From positions 1 through 64,000 of the forward strand of contig DATNNM010000010.1 in assembly GCA_035601835.1 (NCBI GenBank): 64,000 nt of DNA, given 5' to 3'. Below are positions 42,780 to 53,884 of this stretch, piece after piece; positions within the stretch are counted from its first letter, which is position 1; every line of letters starts with the position of its first letter. The notes under the pieces were generated by a model that did not search any database, was not told the origin of the DNA, and worked only from the letters and a program-made list of their open reading frames with translations. Source of the stretch: Candidatus Tumulicola sp. Its GTDB lineage: Bacteria > Vulcanimicrobiota > Vulcanimicrobiia > Eremiobacterales > Eremiobacteraceae. Position numbers and translations under genes: made by a program.

Positions 42780-43465
42780 AACTTTGCTGCCGCCGCTCTG
42801 ACGCCGCGCTCGAGCAGCTCGACGACCTGATCGACCGAGAGCTTCGACGTATCGACTTCGACGGCGTCCGGCGCTTTGACGAGCGGCGACGTCTTGCGCG
42901 CGCGATCGCGTTGATCGCGGCGCTCGATCTCGGCGCGCAGCGCCACACGATCCATCTGGATCCCCTGCTCGCGAAGCTCGCTCAGACGCCGATCCACGCG
43001 CGCGTCAAGCGTGGCGGTCAGGAAGAACTTCACCGTCGCGTGCGGCAAGATGACGGTGCCGATGTCGCGGCCGGCCATGACGACGTCGCGCTCGTCCGCG
43101 AAGCCCCGCTGCGTGGGGACGAGGCGTTCGCGCACCCCTCGCATCGCGGCGATCGACGAAACCGCGCGCGACACCGGCGGCGCGAACAGCTCCTGCGCGA
43201 CTTCCTTGCCCGCGACTCGAATGGTATATGCTCCACCTGACGGACCGCCCTCGCTGATTTGAGGCGGTTCGCGTTCGAGCAGCGCGACTACGGCCGCCTC
43301 GTCGTCGGTGCTGACGCCCCGCTCGAGCGCGAGCAGCGCGACAGCGCGATACAGCGCGCCGGTGTCGAGAAAGGTGCAGCCCAAGCGCTGCGCGAGCCGA
43401 GCCGCGACGGTGCTTTTGCCGGATGCGACCGGACCGTCGATAGCGACTTGCAAAGGTCTTTTCAA
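42776..43465 (-). CDS. cmk: Cytidylate kinase
   Basis: 229 residues. IDGPVASGKSTVA is the P-loop, FLDTGALYRAVAL and MAGRDIGTVILPHA are CMP-site and LID-side motifs, and the RDQRDRARKTSPL segment is typical. Start is TTG 43465 (LKRPLQVAIDG); no ATG or GTG is available upstream that makes sense, since the frame enters a region antisense to hutH. Confidence 0.93.
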   Translation of the reverse strand: MKRPLQVAIDGPVASGKSTVAARLAQRLGCTFLDTGALYRAVALLALERGVSTDDEAAVVALLEREPPQISEGGPSGGAYTIRVAGKEVAQELFAPPVSRAVSSIAAMRGVRERLVPTQRGFADERDVVMAGRDIGTVILPHATVKFFLTATLDARVDRRLSELREQGIQMDRVALRAEIERRDQRDRARKTSPLVKAPDAVEVDTSKLSVDQVVELLERGVRAAAAKL

Positions 43466-43503
43466 GCGTGGCCGAGTTTCGCTCGGAAGACGGTGCCCGA
43501 CCT

Positions 43504-43528
43504 CCGGGGCTAAAGCCCCGGCACTACA
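43504..43528 (-). repeat. REP-like hairpin between cmk and hutH
   Basis: Perfect stem CCGGGGC/GCCCCGG around TAAA, then CACTACA. Lies in the divergent 120-bp gap. Confidence 0.88.
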
Positions 43529-43585
43529 TTTGAGCGGAGCCGGAAAGGCGGACGGCGGCGCCGCTCCCTCGAACGCCCGTCTGCG

Positions 43586-45118
43586 ATGCCAAACGCGCCG
43601 ATTGTGCACATCGACGGGACCAATCTGACCATTCCGCTCGTCAATGCGATCGCGGCGGGTGGCGTCAATGTCCGGCTCGCCGATTCCGTGCGCCCCCTCG
43701 TGGATGCCGGCCGGCACATCGTGGAGCAAGCGGTCGCAGCCGGGGAACGCATTTATGGCGTCACGACGGGGTTCGGCAGGCTGAAAAGCGTCAAGATCGA
43801 GCCGCGCGATGCACTGGCGCTGCAGCGCAACCTCGTGCTGAGTCACTCGACCGGTGTCGGCCCGCCGCTGCCCGAAGGCGCGACGCGTGCGAGCGTCTTG
43901 CTGCGCGCGCATTCGCTCGCACGCGGCTACTCCGGCGTGCGCGTCGATGTCATCGACTTGCTTTTGGAACTTATCAATCGCGACGTGCTCCCCGTGATCC
44001 CCTCTCAAGGCTCGGTGGGTGCCTCTGGGGATCTCGCGCCGCTGGCGCACATGTCCCTCGTGCTCATCGGCGATGGCGAGGCATTCGTGCACGGCAAGCG
44101 CATGGATGGCGCCGCCGCCTTGAAGGCGGCCGGGCTTTCTCCGCTCACCCTTTCTTATAAGGAAGGTTTGGCTCTGGTCAACGGCACGCAGGTGATGACC
44201 GGCATCGGCGCGCTGGCCGCGTTCCGGGCCGAGAATGCCTGCAAAGCCGCCGACATCGCTTCGGCGATGAGTCTCGAAGCGTTCATGGGCACGGATGCCG
44301 CATTCGACGAGCGGCTCAACGCGCTGCGGCCGCATCCTGGTCAGACGCGCGTCGCCGCGAACCTGCGCCGCTTGCTGCGCGGCTCGGGCGTGATGGAATC
44401 GCATCGCGATTGCGACCGCGTGCAGGATCCATACTCGTTCCGCTGCATACCGGTCGTGCACGGCGCGGTGCGCGACGCGCTGCATTTCGTCCAGAACACG
44501 CTCGAGATCGAGATGAATTCGGTGACCGACAACCCGATCGTGTTTCCGGAAGACGGGTCGTTCGTCTCCGGCGGCAACTTTCACGGCGAGCCGGTCGGCT
44601 TGGCGATGGACTACCTCGGCATCGCCATCGCGGAACTAGGCTCGATCGCCGAGCGGCGCATCTACAAGCTGCTCGAAGGCCTCGAGGGGTTACCCCCGTT
44701 TCTGAGCGAACGGCACGGGCTGCATAGCGGCTACATGCTGGCCCAATACACGGCTGCCGCCCTCGTGTCCGAAAACAAGACGCTGGCGTTTCCCGCATCG
44801 GTCGATTCCATTCCGACGTCGGCCGGCCAAGAAGATCACGTCAGCATGGGCACGATTTCCGCGCGCCAGTGCGCGCAAGCTATCGAGAACGTGGAGAACG
44901 TGATCGCGATCGAACTGCTGGAAGCGGCGCAAGCGCTCGATTTTCGCCGGCCGCTCGAATTCGCGCACGGCACTGCTATTGGTCACCGCCTCGTGCGCGA
45001 GCACGTACCGCACCTGGACGTCGACCGCAACGTGAGCTTGGAGATCGCGGAGATCCGCCGGTTGGTTTCGAGCGGCGAGTTGGTGCGCGCGGTGGAATCG
45101 GAAATCGGAGGCTTGTGA
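43586..45118 (+). CDS. hutH: Histidine ammonia-lyase
   Basis: 510 residues, normal length. Removes ammonia from histidine to give urocanate. The MIO-forming triad A146-S147-G148 is in [12 protein letters not shown], and GVTTGFGRL and the QDHVSMG-like segment ([11 protein letters not shown]) are conserved. It heads the plus-strand hut group; hutU starts 4 nt after its stop. RBS is not strong. Confidence 0.96.
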   Translation: MPNAPIVHIDGTNLTIPLVNAIAAGGVNVRLADSVRPLVDAGRHIVEQAVAAGERIYGVTTGFGRLKSVKIEPRDALALQRNLVLSHSTGVGPPLPEGATRASVLLRAHSLARGYSGVRVDVIDLLLELINRDVLPVIPSQGSVGASGDLAPLAHMSLVLIGDGEAFVHGKRMDGAAALKAAGLSPLTLSYKEGLALVNGTQVMTGIGALAAFRAENACKAADIASAMSLEAFMGTDAAFDERLNALRPHPGQTRVAANLRRLLRGSGVMESHRDCDRVQDPYSFRCIPVVHGAVRDALHFVQNTLEIEMNSVTDNPIVFPEDGSFVSGGNFHGEPVGLAMDYLGIAIAELGSIAERRIYKLLEGLEGLPPFLSERHGLHSGYMLAQYTAAALVSENKTLAFPASVDSIPTSAGQEDHVSMGTISARQCAQAIENVENVIAIELLEAAQALDFRRPLEFAHGTAIGHRLVREHVPHLDVDRNVSLEIAEIRRLVSSGELVRAVESEIGGL

Positions 45119-45122
45119 TTCC

Positions 45123-46778
45123 TTGACCGTCTCATTGCCGCGCGTGGTGCGTGCGCCACGCGGCCCGCAACGTACCTGTCTTGGCTGGGGCCAAGAAGGC
45201 GCGATGCGCATGCTCATGAACAATCTCGATCCCGAGGTCGCGGAGCGGCCGCAGGATCTGGTGGTGTACGGCGGGAGCGGACGCGCCGCGCGTTCGTGGG
45301 AGGCCTTCGACGCGATCGTGCGGACGCTGCGCCGGCTCAAGAACGACGAGACGCTGCTCGTCCAGTCGGGCAAGCCGGTCGCCGTCTTTCCGTCGCACGA
45401 AGCGGCGCCGCGCGTGTTGATCTCCAACGCCATGCTGGTGCCAGCGTGGGCGACGTGGGAGACCTTCCGCGACCTCGAAGCGCGCGGTCTGACGATGTTC
45501 GGTCAGATGACGGCCGGCTCGTGGATCTACATCGGCACGCAAGGCATCTTGCAAGGCACCTACGAGACGTTTGCCGCGCTTGCGGACAAGCATTTCGGCG
45601 GCTCGCTTTCGGGGCGCATCGTGCTGACGGCCGGCCTGGGAGGCATGGGCGGCGCGCAGCCGCTGGCGGTCACGATGTGCGGTGGTGTTTCGATCGTGGT
45701 GGAGGTCGACCCCGAGCATATCGAGCGCCGCATCAAAGCCCGCTTTTGCGACGTCTCCGCGATGACGTTGGACGAGGCGCTGACTTTAGCTCAGGGCGCC
45801 GCGCGGGATGGCCGGTCGCTTTCCATAGGTCTGCTCGGCAACGCCGCTGAGGTGTTCCCCGAAATGCGGCGCCGCGGCGCGGCGATCGACGTCGTCACCG
45901 ACCAGACCGCTGCGCACGACCTGCTCGCGGGATACGTGCCGGCGGGTTTCGATTTGGAAGGCGCCGCGGAACTGCGGCAAGCGGATCCGGCGCAGTACGA
46001 GCGCCGCGCTCTTGAGTCTATCGCCGTGCAGGTGAGCGCGATGTTGGAGTTCCAGCGCGCCGGCGCCGTGGTGTTCGACTACGGCAACAACATCCGCGCG
46101 CAAGCGCGGCGCGCCGGAGTGAAGGATGCGTTTGCGTTTCCTGGTTTCACGCCGGCGTTCATCCGTCCGTTGTTCTGCGAGGGCAAGGGGCCGTTTCGCT
46201 GGGCTGCGTTGTCGGGCGACGCGAAGGATATCGCGAGTCTCGATGACGCCCTACTCGAGACGTTTCCGCACAACGTCCGGCTGCGCCAATGGATCGAGAT
46301 GGCGCGCGAGCGCGTGACTTTCCAAGGGCTTCCGGCCCGGACCTGCTGGCTGGGTTACGGCGAGCGGCGCGAGTTCGGTCTGCGCATCAATGACATGGTC
46401 AAACGCGGCAAACTTGCGGCGCCGATCGTCATCGGCCGCGATCATCTCGACACCGGTTCGGTGGCGTCACCCTATCGCGAGACTGAAGCGATGCTTGACG
46501 GCTCCGATGCTATTGCGGATTGGCCGATCTTGAACGCGTTGATCAACGCCGTCGGCGGCGCGCATTGGGTCAGCGTGCATCACGGCGGCGGCGTGGGCAT
46601 CGGCTACTCGATCCACGCCGGCATGGTGGTCGTGGCCGACGGCTCGGCTGATTCAGAGGCGCGCCTGTCGCGCGTGCTGACGAGTGATCCCGGCATCGGC
46701 ATCGTGCGCCACGCCGACGCCGGCTATCCCCAGGCCATCGCGGCCGCCGACCGGCACCACCTGGATTGGAGATTTTGA
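45123..46778 (+). CDS. hutU: Urocanate hydratase
   Basis: 551 residues. Converts urocanate to imidazolonepropionate with tightly bound NAD. NAD loop [10 protein letters not shown] at 171-180 and the active-site Cys408 in [17 protein letters not shown] start 4 nt after hutH; the first conserved segment ([20 protein letters not shown]) begins at residue 18. The stop codon TGA overlaps the pirin ATG (TGATG). Confidence 0.96.
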   Translation: MTVSLPRVVRAPRGPQRTCLGWGQEGAMRMLMNNLDPEVAERPQDLVVYGGSGRAARSWEAFDAIVRTLRRLKNDETLLVQSGKPVAVFPSHEAAPRVLISNAMLVPAWATWETFRDLEARGLTMFGQMTAGSWIYIGTQGILQGTYETFAALADKHFGGSLSGRIVLTAGLGGMGGAQPLAVTMCGGVSIVVEVDPEHIERRIKARFCDVSAMTLDEALTLAQGAARDGRSLSIGLLGNAAEVFPEMRRRGAAIDVVTDQTAAHDLLAGYVPAGFDLEGAAELRQADPAQYERRALESIAVQVSAMLEFQRAGAVVFDYGNNIRAQARRAGVKDAFAFPGFTPAFIRPLFCEGKGPFRWAALSGDAKDIASLDDALLETFPHNVRLRQWIEMARERVTFQGLPARTCWLGYGERREFGLRINDMVKRGKLAAPIVIGRDHLDTGSVASPYRETEAMLDGSDAIADWPILNALINAVGGAHWVSVHHGGGVGIGYSIHAGMVVVADGSADSEARLSRVLTSDPGIGIVRHADAGYPQAIAAADRHHLDWRF

Positions 46779-47494
46779 TGGAAACACAACGCGCCGTGTT
46801 CACCGTTCAGCGCTCGGACGATCGCTATTGCGCCGATCATGGCTGGCTCAAGACGTGTCACTCCTTCAGCTTCGCCGACTACCAGGACCCGAGCAATCAG
46901 AATTGGGGCGCGCTGCGCGTGCTCAACGACGACACGATCGCGCCGGGTGAAGGCTTTCCGGCGCATCCGCATCGCGACATGGAAATCCTGACGTACGTCC
47001 TTGACGGCGAACTGGAACATCAGGACGATATGGGCAATCGCGGGGTCGTCGGCCCCGGTTCCGTGCAGTACATGAGCGCCGGTACCGGCGTGAAGCATTC
47101 CGAATTCAACCACTCCAAGGAACGCCCGCTGCATCTCGTGCAGATGTGGGTGTTGCCGGGCCAGCGGAGCGTGAAGCCGTCGTATGGTCAGCGCGAGTTC
47201 ACGCTCGACGATCGGCGCAACCGCTGGCTGCTGGTTGCGAGCGGCCGGCCCGGCGAGGGCGCGCCCGTGAAGCTGATGCAGGACGCCAGTTTCAGTGTTG
47301 CGCGGCTCGAGGCTGCATCTCTTTCGCACGAATTCGCGCCCAGCCGTTTTGGATTTCTCTTCGTCACCGACGGCACGCTGTCGGCGAATGATGAACAGCT
47401 CAAAGCGGGCGACGCGGTGCGCATCGCTGGGGTTCCGTCGCTGAAGATCGCAGGTAGCGGCGAACTCCTTTTGTGGGATCTGCCGCCGCTATAA
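46778..47494 (+). CDS. Pirin family protein (YhaK-like bicupin)
   Basis: 238 residues. Metal motif FPAHPHRDMEILTYVLDG with the two His, then GTGVKHSEFN giving the third His and Glu, in the N-terminal cupin. The second cupin is degenerate, as usual. Start ATG overlaps the hutU stop; an ATG 12 nt upstream is in the same frame but less likely. Pirins have been reported as quercetinases or redox-sensing regulators; none is an established step of histidine use, so its place in the hut group is unexplained. Stop overlaps the convergent HMG-CoA lyase end by 6 bp. Confidence 0.85.
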   Translation: METQRAVFTVQRSDDRYCADHGWLKTCHSFSFADYQDPSNQNWGALRVLNDDTIAPGEGFPAHPHRDMEILTYVLDGELEHQDDMGNRGVVGPGSVQYMSAGTGVKHSEFNHSKERPLHLVQMWVLPGQRSVKPSYGQREFTLDDRRNRWLLVASGRPGEGAPVKLMQDASFSVARLEAASLSHEFAPSRFGFLFVTDGTLSANDEQLKAGDAVRIAGVPSLKIAGSGELLLWDLPPL

Positions 47495-48412
47495 GCGTTT
47501 CGATCGCAGATGCGCTTGGAAATACTTGCTCGTGGGGGCATGATCGAGCGCGTCTGCCAGCAATGACGTAGCCGCGACCACCTTTTCGAGCGAAGCGCCC
47601 GTTTCGATGCCCATCCCCTGAAGCATATACAGCAGGTCCTCGGTGGCCAGGTTGCCGCTTGCGCCGGGGGCGTACGGGCATCCGCCGAGGCCGCCGGCGG
47701 ACGAGTCGAATATCGCTATGCCCATCTCAATCGCAGCGACGACGTTCGCCAGCGCGGTTCCCCTCGTATCGTGGAAGTGCATCGCCAGCCGTCCACGATC
47801 GATGCGCGCGAGGAGCTCATCCGTCAATTCATAGACTTGCTTGGGCGTTGCGACACCGATGGTGTCGCCGATGCTCAACTCGTCGATGCCCAGCGCCACG
47901 AGCCGGCTCGCGACGTCAAGAACTTTGGCCGGCGCGATCGCACCCTCGTAGGGACAACCGAAGCACGTCGAGATGTAGCCGCGCACGCGGATCTTATGGG
48001 CCAGGGCCTTTTCAACGACCGGCTTGAAGCGCTCGATCGATTCGGCGATGGTCGCGTTGATGTTATGTTTGTTGAACGTTTCGGATGCGGCGGTGAAGAC
48101 CGCGATCTCTTGCGCGTTCGTCGCAAGCGCGCGCTCTAGGCCTTTTTCATTCGGCACGAGCACGGAATAGCGCACGCCGACCTTGCGTTGGATACGCCGC
48201 ATGACTTCGTCGGCGTCGGCGAGTTGCGGAATGGCGCTTGAGCTGACGAACGAGGTCGCTTCGATGACCGGCAGGCCTGCGTCTGAGAGCGCGTCGATGA
48301 AGCGCACCTTGACGTCGGTCGGGATCTGCGCCTTTTCGTTCTGCAGGCCGTCGCGCGGACCGACCTCGACGATTGTGACGCGCTTCGGCAACTTTGCGAG
48401 CAACTGCGCCAT
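47489..48412 (-). CDS. Hydroxymethylglutaryl-CoA lyase
   Basis: 307 residues. Cleaves HMG-CoA to acetyl-CoA and acetoacetate, the last step of leucine breakdown. TIVEVGPRDGLQNE opening, catalytic loop GGLGGCPYAPGASGN with its Cys, and HFHDTRGTA metal His pair are diagnostic; RYSVLVPN and ISTCFGCPYEG follow the family. ATG 48412 gives the family-like start; the frame is open through the upstream hairpin repeat, where another ATG would add MPDFSPANPNSLD. No Shine-Dalgarno sequence precedes either. Confidence 0.93.
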   Translation of the reverse strand: MAQLLAKLPKRVTIVEVGPRDGLQNEKAQIPTDVKVRFIDALSDAGLPVIEATSFVSSSAIPQLADADEVMRRIQRKVGVRYSVLVPNEKGLERALATNAQEIAVFTAASETFNKHNINATIAESIERFKPVVEKALAHKIRVRGYISTCFGCPYEGAIAPAKVLDVASRLVALGIDELSIGDTIGVATPKQVYELTDELLARIDRGRLAMHFHDTRGTALANVVAAIEMGIAIFDSSAGGLGGCPYAPGASGNLATEDLLYMLQGMGIETGASLEKVVAATSLLADALDHAPTSKYFQAHLRSKRL

Positions 48413-48432
48413 ATCGAGCGAGTTCGGATTAG

Positions 48433-48497
48433 CCGGACTAAAGTCCGGCATACCACATATCACGATACCACACCGGGGCTAAAGCCCCGGCACTACA
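48433..48497 (-). repeat. Two REP-like hairpins of different type, between mccA and HMG-CoA lyase
   Basis: 48433-48456: stem CCGGAC/GTCCGG around TAAA, then CATACCAC (GTGG foot). 48473-48497: stem CCGGGGC/GCCCCGG around TAAA, then CACTACA (GTAG foot). Same orientation. Confidence 0.87.
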
Positions 48498-48507
48498 ATC
48501 AACCTTG

Positions 48508-50484
48508 TCAAGACGGGGTCACTTCGGCGAGCGTGGTGCCCGCGTCTACGCGATCTCCGGATTTGACGTTCACCGCCGCCACTATTCCGTCATACGGCGC
48601 CGCTACCGCGTGCTCCATCTTCATCGCTTCCATGACGACCAGGACTTGATGCGCCTTGACGCGATCGCCCGGCTTCACGGTGACCTTCACGACGGTGCCG
48701 GTCATCGGCGCGACGGCGCCGGTGCCGCTGCGGGAAACGGATCCGTGCGTCTCCGCGTCCATCACGTCCGGCGGTGCAAACGTCAACTCGCCGCAATAGA
48801 CGTCGGATACGAAAATGCCGTTGGCGGTCGGCGCCGCCGCGAAACTTCTTTCCGAACCGTCGAGGGTCAAGCTGAACACGTACGGCGCGCGCTTGCGCAC
48901 CAAGGCTTCTTGGTCCCCCGCTTTGCTGCGCCAGGCGGCTGCCTCCCAATCGTAGCTCAGCGCGACTTCGCTTGTGCGCGGCCGCTGGAAACGCACGACT
49001 CTATTTTCAAACGTTTGTCGCCACGCGCCGCCCAAAAGCATCAACGCGCCGGCGCCCGCCAGCATCGCCCTCGCGAAGCTCTCGTCGTCGTATAACCGCT
49101 CCGGCCGGAAATGTTCTTCGAGAAAGCGCGTCGTCGTCGCGCCTTGTGCGAACGCGGGCGTTGCAACCAGCCAGCGCAAAAATGAGATGTTGTTCGACAC
49201 GCCCAGGATCGTGTAGTCGGCGAGCGCCGCGCGTAGTCGGGCGATGCACGCGGCGCGCGTTTGATCGAAGACGATCAATTTCGCCAGCAAGGGGTCGTAG
49301 TGAACGGACACCTCGCTGTCCGCTTCGATCCAGGTGTCGAGCCGCACGCCATCATCGTGCGGCTCAAAGACGTGGATGATGCGACCGCTCGACGGCAAGA
49401 ACCCGTTGGACGGATCTTCGGCATAGACGCGCACTTCGATGGCGTGGCCGCGCGACGCGACTTCTTTCTGCTGGAGTTCCAGCGGCTTGCCGGCAGCGAT
49501 GTCGATCTGCTCCCGCACCAGGTCGACACCGGTCACCGCTTCGGTGATCGGGTGCTCGACTTGCAGGCGCGCGTTGATCTCCAAGAAATAGAACTCGCCG
49601 TTCGCATCGAGCATGAACTCGACGGTTCCGGCGTTCGTGTAGCCGACGGACTTTGCGATCGCGATCGCGGCTTCGCCGAGGCGTGCGCGCAGGTCGGGCG
49701 TCACCGCGGTTGACGGCGTTTCTTCCAGAACTTTCTGGTGGCGGCGTTGGATCGAGCATTCGCGCTCGTTGAGATGGATGCAGTGACCGTGCGCGTCGGC
49801 GAGGATCTGCACCTCGACGTGCCTTGGATCGGCGATGTACTTCTCGAGGAACACTGTGTCGTCGCCGAACGCCGCTTTTGCTTCGCGCTTGGCGCTCTCG
49901 AGCGCATCGTCAAAAGCCGTCAGCTCGGTGACGAGGCGCATGCCTTTGCCCCCGCCACCAGCCGCCGCCTTGAGCATGAGCGGTGTGCCGATGCGCTTTG
50001 CCTCGCGTGCGAGCGCGGCGGGAGATTGGTCGGCGCCGAGATAGCCCGGAACGGTCGGCACGCCGGCCGTTTGCGCGGCCTTCTTCGCCGAGATCTTGTT
50101 GCCGGCGGCGCGCATGGCGGCGGCGCTTGGCCCGATGAAGACGATGCCGCTGTTTTCGCACGCCTGGGCGAAGTCGGGGTTTTCAGATAAGAACCCGTAG
50201 CCGGGGTGGATGGCGTCCGCCCGGCTCTCGCGAGCAACCGCGAGAATGCGCTCGATGTTGAGATACGAGTCGCGCGCCGGCGCCGGCCCGATGAGCAGCG
50301 TCGTGTCGAGTTCGCGCACAAGTCGCGGGGAGAGGTCCCCTTGGGCATACACGCCGATGCTGTAGATCTTCATCGCGCGGCACGTGCGCGCGATGCGCAG
50401 CGCGATCTCGCCGCGATTAGCGATGAGCAGTCGCTTGATCGGCCGGAGCGCCGCGGTCGCTTTGGTTTTAGCCTTTACCGCCAA
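48508..50484 (-). CDS. Methylcrotonyl-CoA carboxylase alpha subunit (biotin carboxylase plus BCCP)
   Basis: 658 residues. Biotin carboxylase: RLLIANRGEIALRIART, ATP-grasp GGGGKGMR, and NARLQVEH. The biotin attachment motif EAMKMEH is at the C-terminus with biotinyl Lys about residue 622. The partner beta subunit and methylglutaconyl-CoA hydratase are in the same operon, so the substrate is most likely 3-methylcrotonyl-CoA; acetyl-, propionyl- and geranyl-CoA carboxylase subunits look similar. Overlaps the hydratase by 10 bp. Confidence 0.87.
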   Translation of the reverse strand: MAVKAKTKATAALRPIKRLLIANRGEIALRIARTCRAMKIYSIGVYAQGDLSPRLVRELDTTLLIGPAPARDSYLNIERILAVARESRADAIHPGYGFLSENPDFAQACENSGIVFIGPSAAAMRAAGNKISAKKAAQTAGVPTVPGYLGADQSPAALAREAKRIGTPLMLKAAAGGGGKGMRLVTELTAFDDALESAKREAKAAFGDDTVFLEKYIADPRHVEVQILADAHGHCIHLNERECSIQRRHQKVLEETPSTAVTPDLRARLGEAAIAIAKSVGYTNAGTVEFMLDANGEFYFLEINARLQVEHPITEAVTGVDLVREQIDIAAGKPLELQQKEVASRGHAIEVRVYAEDPSNGFLPSSGRIIHVFEPHDDGVRLDTWIEADSEVSVHYDPLLAKLIVFDQTRAACIARLRAALADYTILGVSNNISFLRWLVATPAFAQGATTTRFLEEHFRPERLYDDESFARAMLAGAGALMLLGGAWRQTFENRVVRFQRPRTSEVALSYDWEAAAWRSKAGDQEALVRKRAPYVFSLTLDGSERSFAAAPTANGIFVSDVYCGELTFAPPDVMDAETHGSVSRSGTGAVAPMTGTVVKVTVKPGDRVKAHQVLVVMEAMKMEHAVAAPYDGIVAAVNVKSGDRVDAGTTLAEVTPS

Positions 50485-51248
50485 TTCGGCTTGCGCTTTT
50501 CGATGAACGCGCGCAGGCCTTCCTGACCTTCGGCGCTGGCTCGGCGCTCAGCGATGCGGCGTGCCGTCCATGGCTGCGCGTCCGAGAGCGGCATCGAGCC
50601 GACGGTTTTCGCGATTTCCTTCGCCGTCCGCGCCGCCTGCGGGCCGGCGCTTAGCGACTCTTCGACCTTCCGCTGCACCGCTGCATCCAATCCGGCGGCC
50701 GGCACGACTTCGTGCACCAAGCCGATCCGTAGGGCGCGCGTCGCATCGAAGCGTTCACCGGTGGTGAACAGCGCTCGTGCGTGCGTCTCACCGATCTTGC
50801 GCACGACGAAGGGCGAGATGACCGCCGGCACGATGCCGAGTTTGACTTCCGTGAATCCGAAAATGGCGTCATCGCTTGCGATGACGCTGTCGCATGCCAC
50901 GAGCAGACCTGCTCCGCCGCCCAGCGCCGCGCCTTGAACCTTTGCGAGCACCGGAACCGGACACTCGTTGATGGCGCGGAACATGTGCGAGAGGCGGAGC
51001 GCGTCGTCGAAATTCTCTTGCTGCGACCATGCGAGGCTCGCTTGCATGTACTTGATGTCGGCGCCGCCGCAGAACACGCTTCCCGCTCCGTCGAGCACCA
51101 CGAGGCGCAGCGCGTCGTCGCCCGCGAGGTCTGTGAAGATCTTCGTCAGGGCGGCGATCGCCGGCTGATCGAGCGCATTGCGCACCTCCGGGCGGTTCAG
51201 CGTCACCCGGGCGATCGGGCCCTCTCTGGTCAGCACGACGGTTTCCAT
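50475..51248 (-). CDS. Enoyl-CoA hydratase family, probable methylglutaconyl-CoA hydratase
   Basis: 257 residues. Crotonase fold: RVTLNRPEVRNALD, oxyanion loop residues in FCGGADIKYM and GAALGGGAGLLVACD, and the active-site Glu in FGFTEVKLGIVPA. Position between methylcrotonyl-CoA carboxylase subunits and upstream of HMG-CoA lyase indicates the hydration of 3-methylglutaconyl-CoA. ATG 51248 is preferred because GGAGAGG is 5 nt before it. Family alone does not prove substrate. Confidence 0.85.
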   Translation of the reverse strand: METVVLTREGPIARVTLNRPEVRNALDQPAIAALTKIFTDLAGDDALRLVVLDGAGSVFCGGADIKYMQASLAWSQQENFDDALRLSHMFRAINECPVPVLAKVQGAALGGGAGLLVACDSVIASDDAIFGFTEVKLGIVPAVISPFVVRKIGETHARALFTTGERFDATRALRIGLVHEVVPAAGLDAAVQRKVEESLSAGPQAARTAKEIAKTVGSMPLSDAQPWTARRIAERRASAEGQEGLRAFIEKRKPNWR

Positions 51249-51258
51249 GATCACCTCT

Positions 51259-51317
51259 CCGAGCTCGCTTCGCTCGCTCGGAACACTACATCCCGGGGCT
51301 AAAGCCCCGGCACTACA
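51259..51317 (-). repeat. Two REP-like hairpins of different type, between mccB and the hydratase gene
   Basis: 51259-51290: outer stem CCGAGC/GCTCGG with a TCGCTTCGCTC centre, then AACACTACA; its reverse complement, with one change, recurs at 62421-62452. 51293-51317: stem CCGGGGC/GCCCCGG around TAAA, then CACTACA. Confidence 0.87.
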
Positions 51318-51329
51318 TCCGAGGAGTAT

Positions 51330-52937
<1,608 letters not shown>

Positions 52938-53005
52938 CTGGTGCGCCCTTGAGATTACCTTTCGCCAGGGACGGCGCCTGCTCGGGGCCAACGCTATCAG
53001 CGCAA

Positions 53006-53884
53006 ATGGCCAGCGTCTTCGAATGCGTGCCCAACGTTTCCGAAGGCCGGCGTCGCGACGTGATCGAGGCGATCGGCGCCGCCGCTTCTGACGGGCCCGG
53101 CGTCGTGCTCGTCGACACGCAAAGCGATGCATCGCACAATCGCTCCGTGTACACACTCGTCGGCACGGCTGACGGCGTCCTTGACTCCGCTTTGCGGCTT
53201 GCCGGCGCCGCCATCGAGCGCATCGACCTTCGCACCCAACGCGGCGAGCATCCCCGCATGGGTGCGGTGGACGTGATCCCGTTCGTGCCCTTGAGCGGGG
53301 CGAGCATGGATGAAGCCATCGAACTCGCGCGCCGCTGCGCGAACGAGATCTGGCAGCGTCACCGTGTGCCTTCCTATTTCTACGAGCGCGCCGCGACAAA
53401 ACCGGAGCGGCGCGATCTGGCGGCGATCCGCAAGGGGCAATTCGAAGGCTTGCTGACCGCGGTGAAGGACCCGGCGCGCCACCCCGACGTCGGCGAAGCG
53501 GAGCTCCATGCCAGCGCCGGTGCCGTCGCCATAGGCGCGCGCGATTTTTTGATCGCCTACAACGTCAATCTCGCGACGTCGGATCTGAAACTCGCCGAAC
53601 GCATCGCCGTCGCCGTGCGCCAGCGCAGCGGCGGACTGCTGGGCATCAAAGCCCTTGGCTTCACCTTGACCAAAGACGTCGTGCAGGTCTCGATGAACCT
53701 CGTCGACATCAACGCGGCCCCGCTGCACCGTGTGACCGAACTCGTGCGCCGCGAGGCAGCGGCCGCCGGCGTCAGCGTGTGCGGTTGCGAACTTGTGGGC
53801 CTTGCGCCGCTCTCGGCGATCGCCGCGGCTGCCGCGTACTACCTCCATCTCGAGCGCATCGATTCAGCGCAGGTCACGTGGTAG
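53006..53884 (+). CDS. ftcD: Glutamate formiminotransferase (FTCD N-domain type)
   Basis: 292 residues, the transferase domain alone. Moves the formimino group of formiminoglutamate to tetrahydrofolate. [15 protein letters not shown] and [18 protein letters not shown], with the catalytic His, are diagnostic. No cyclodeaminase domain is fused. ATG 53006 is preferred to one 57 nt upstream because the fold starts at [10 protein letters not shown]. The hutI start overlaps its stop. Confidence 0.93.
   Translation: MASVFECVPNVSEGRRRDVIEAIGAAASDGPGVVLVDTQSDASHNRSVYTLVGTADGVLDSALRLAGAAIERIDLRTQRGEHPRMGAVDVIPFVPLSGASMDEAIELARRCANEIWQRHRVPSYFYERAATKPERRDLAAIRKGQFEGLLTAVKDPARHPDVGEAELHASAGAVAIGARDFLIAYNVNLATSDLKLAERIAVAVRQRSGGLLGIKALGFTLTKDVVQVSMNLVDINAAPLHRVTELVRREAAAAGVSVCGCELVGLAPLSAIAAAAAYYLHLERIDSAQVTW

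Noticed and set aside
42940-44584. A 602-residue minus-strand frame reaching across hutH
   Set aside because: Only its last 229 residues (cytidylate kinase) are real; the rest is antisense to hutH.
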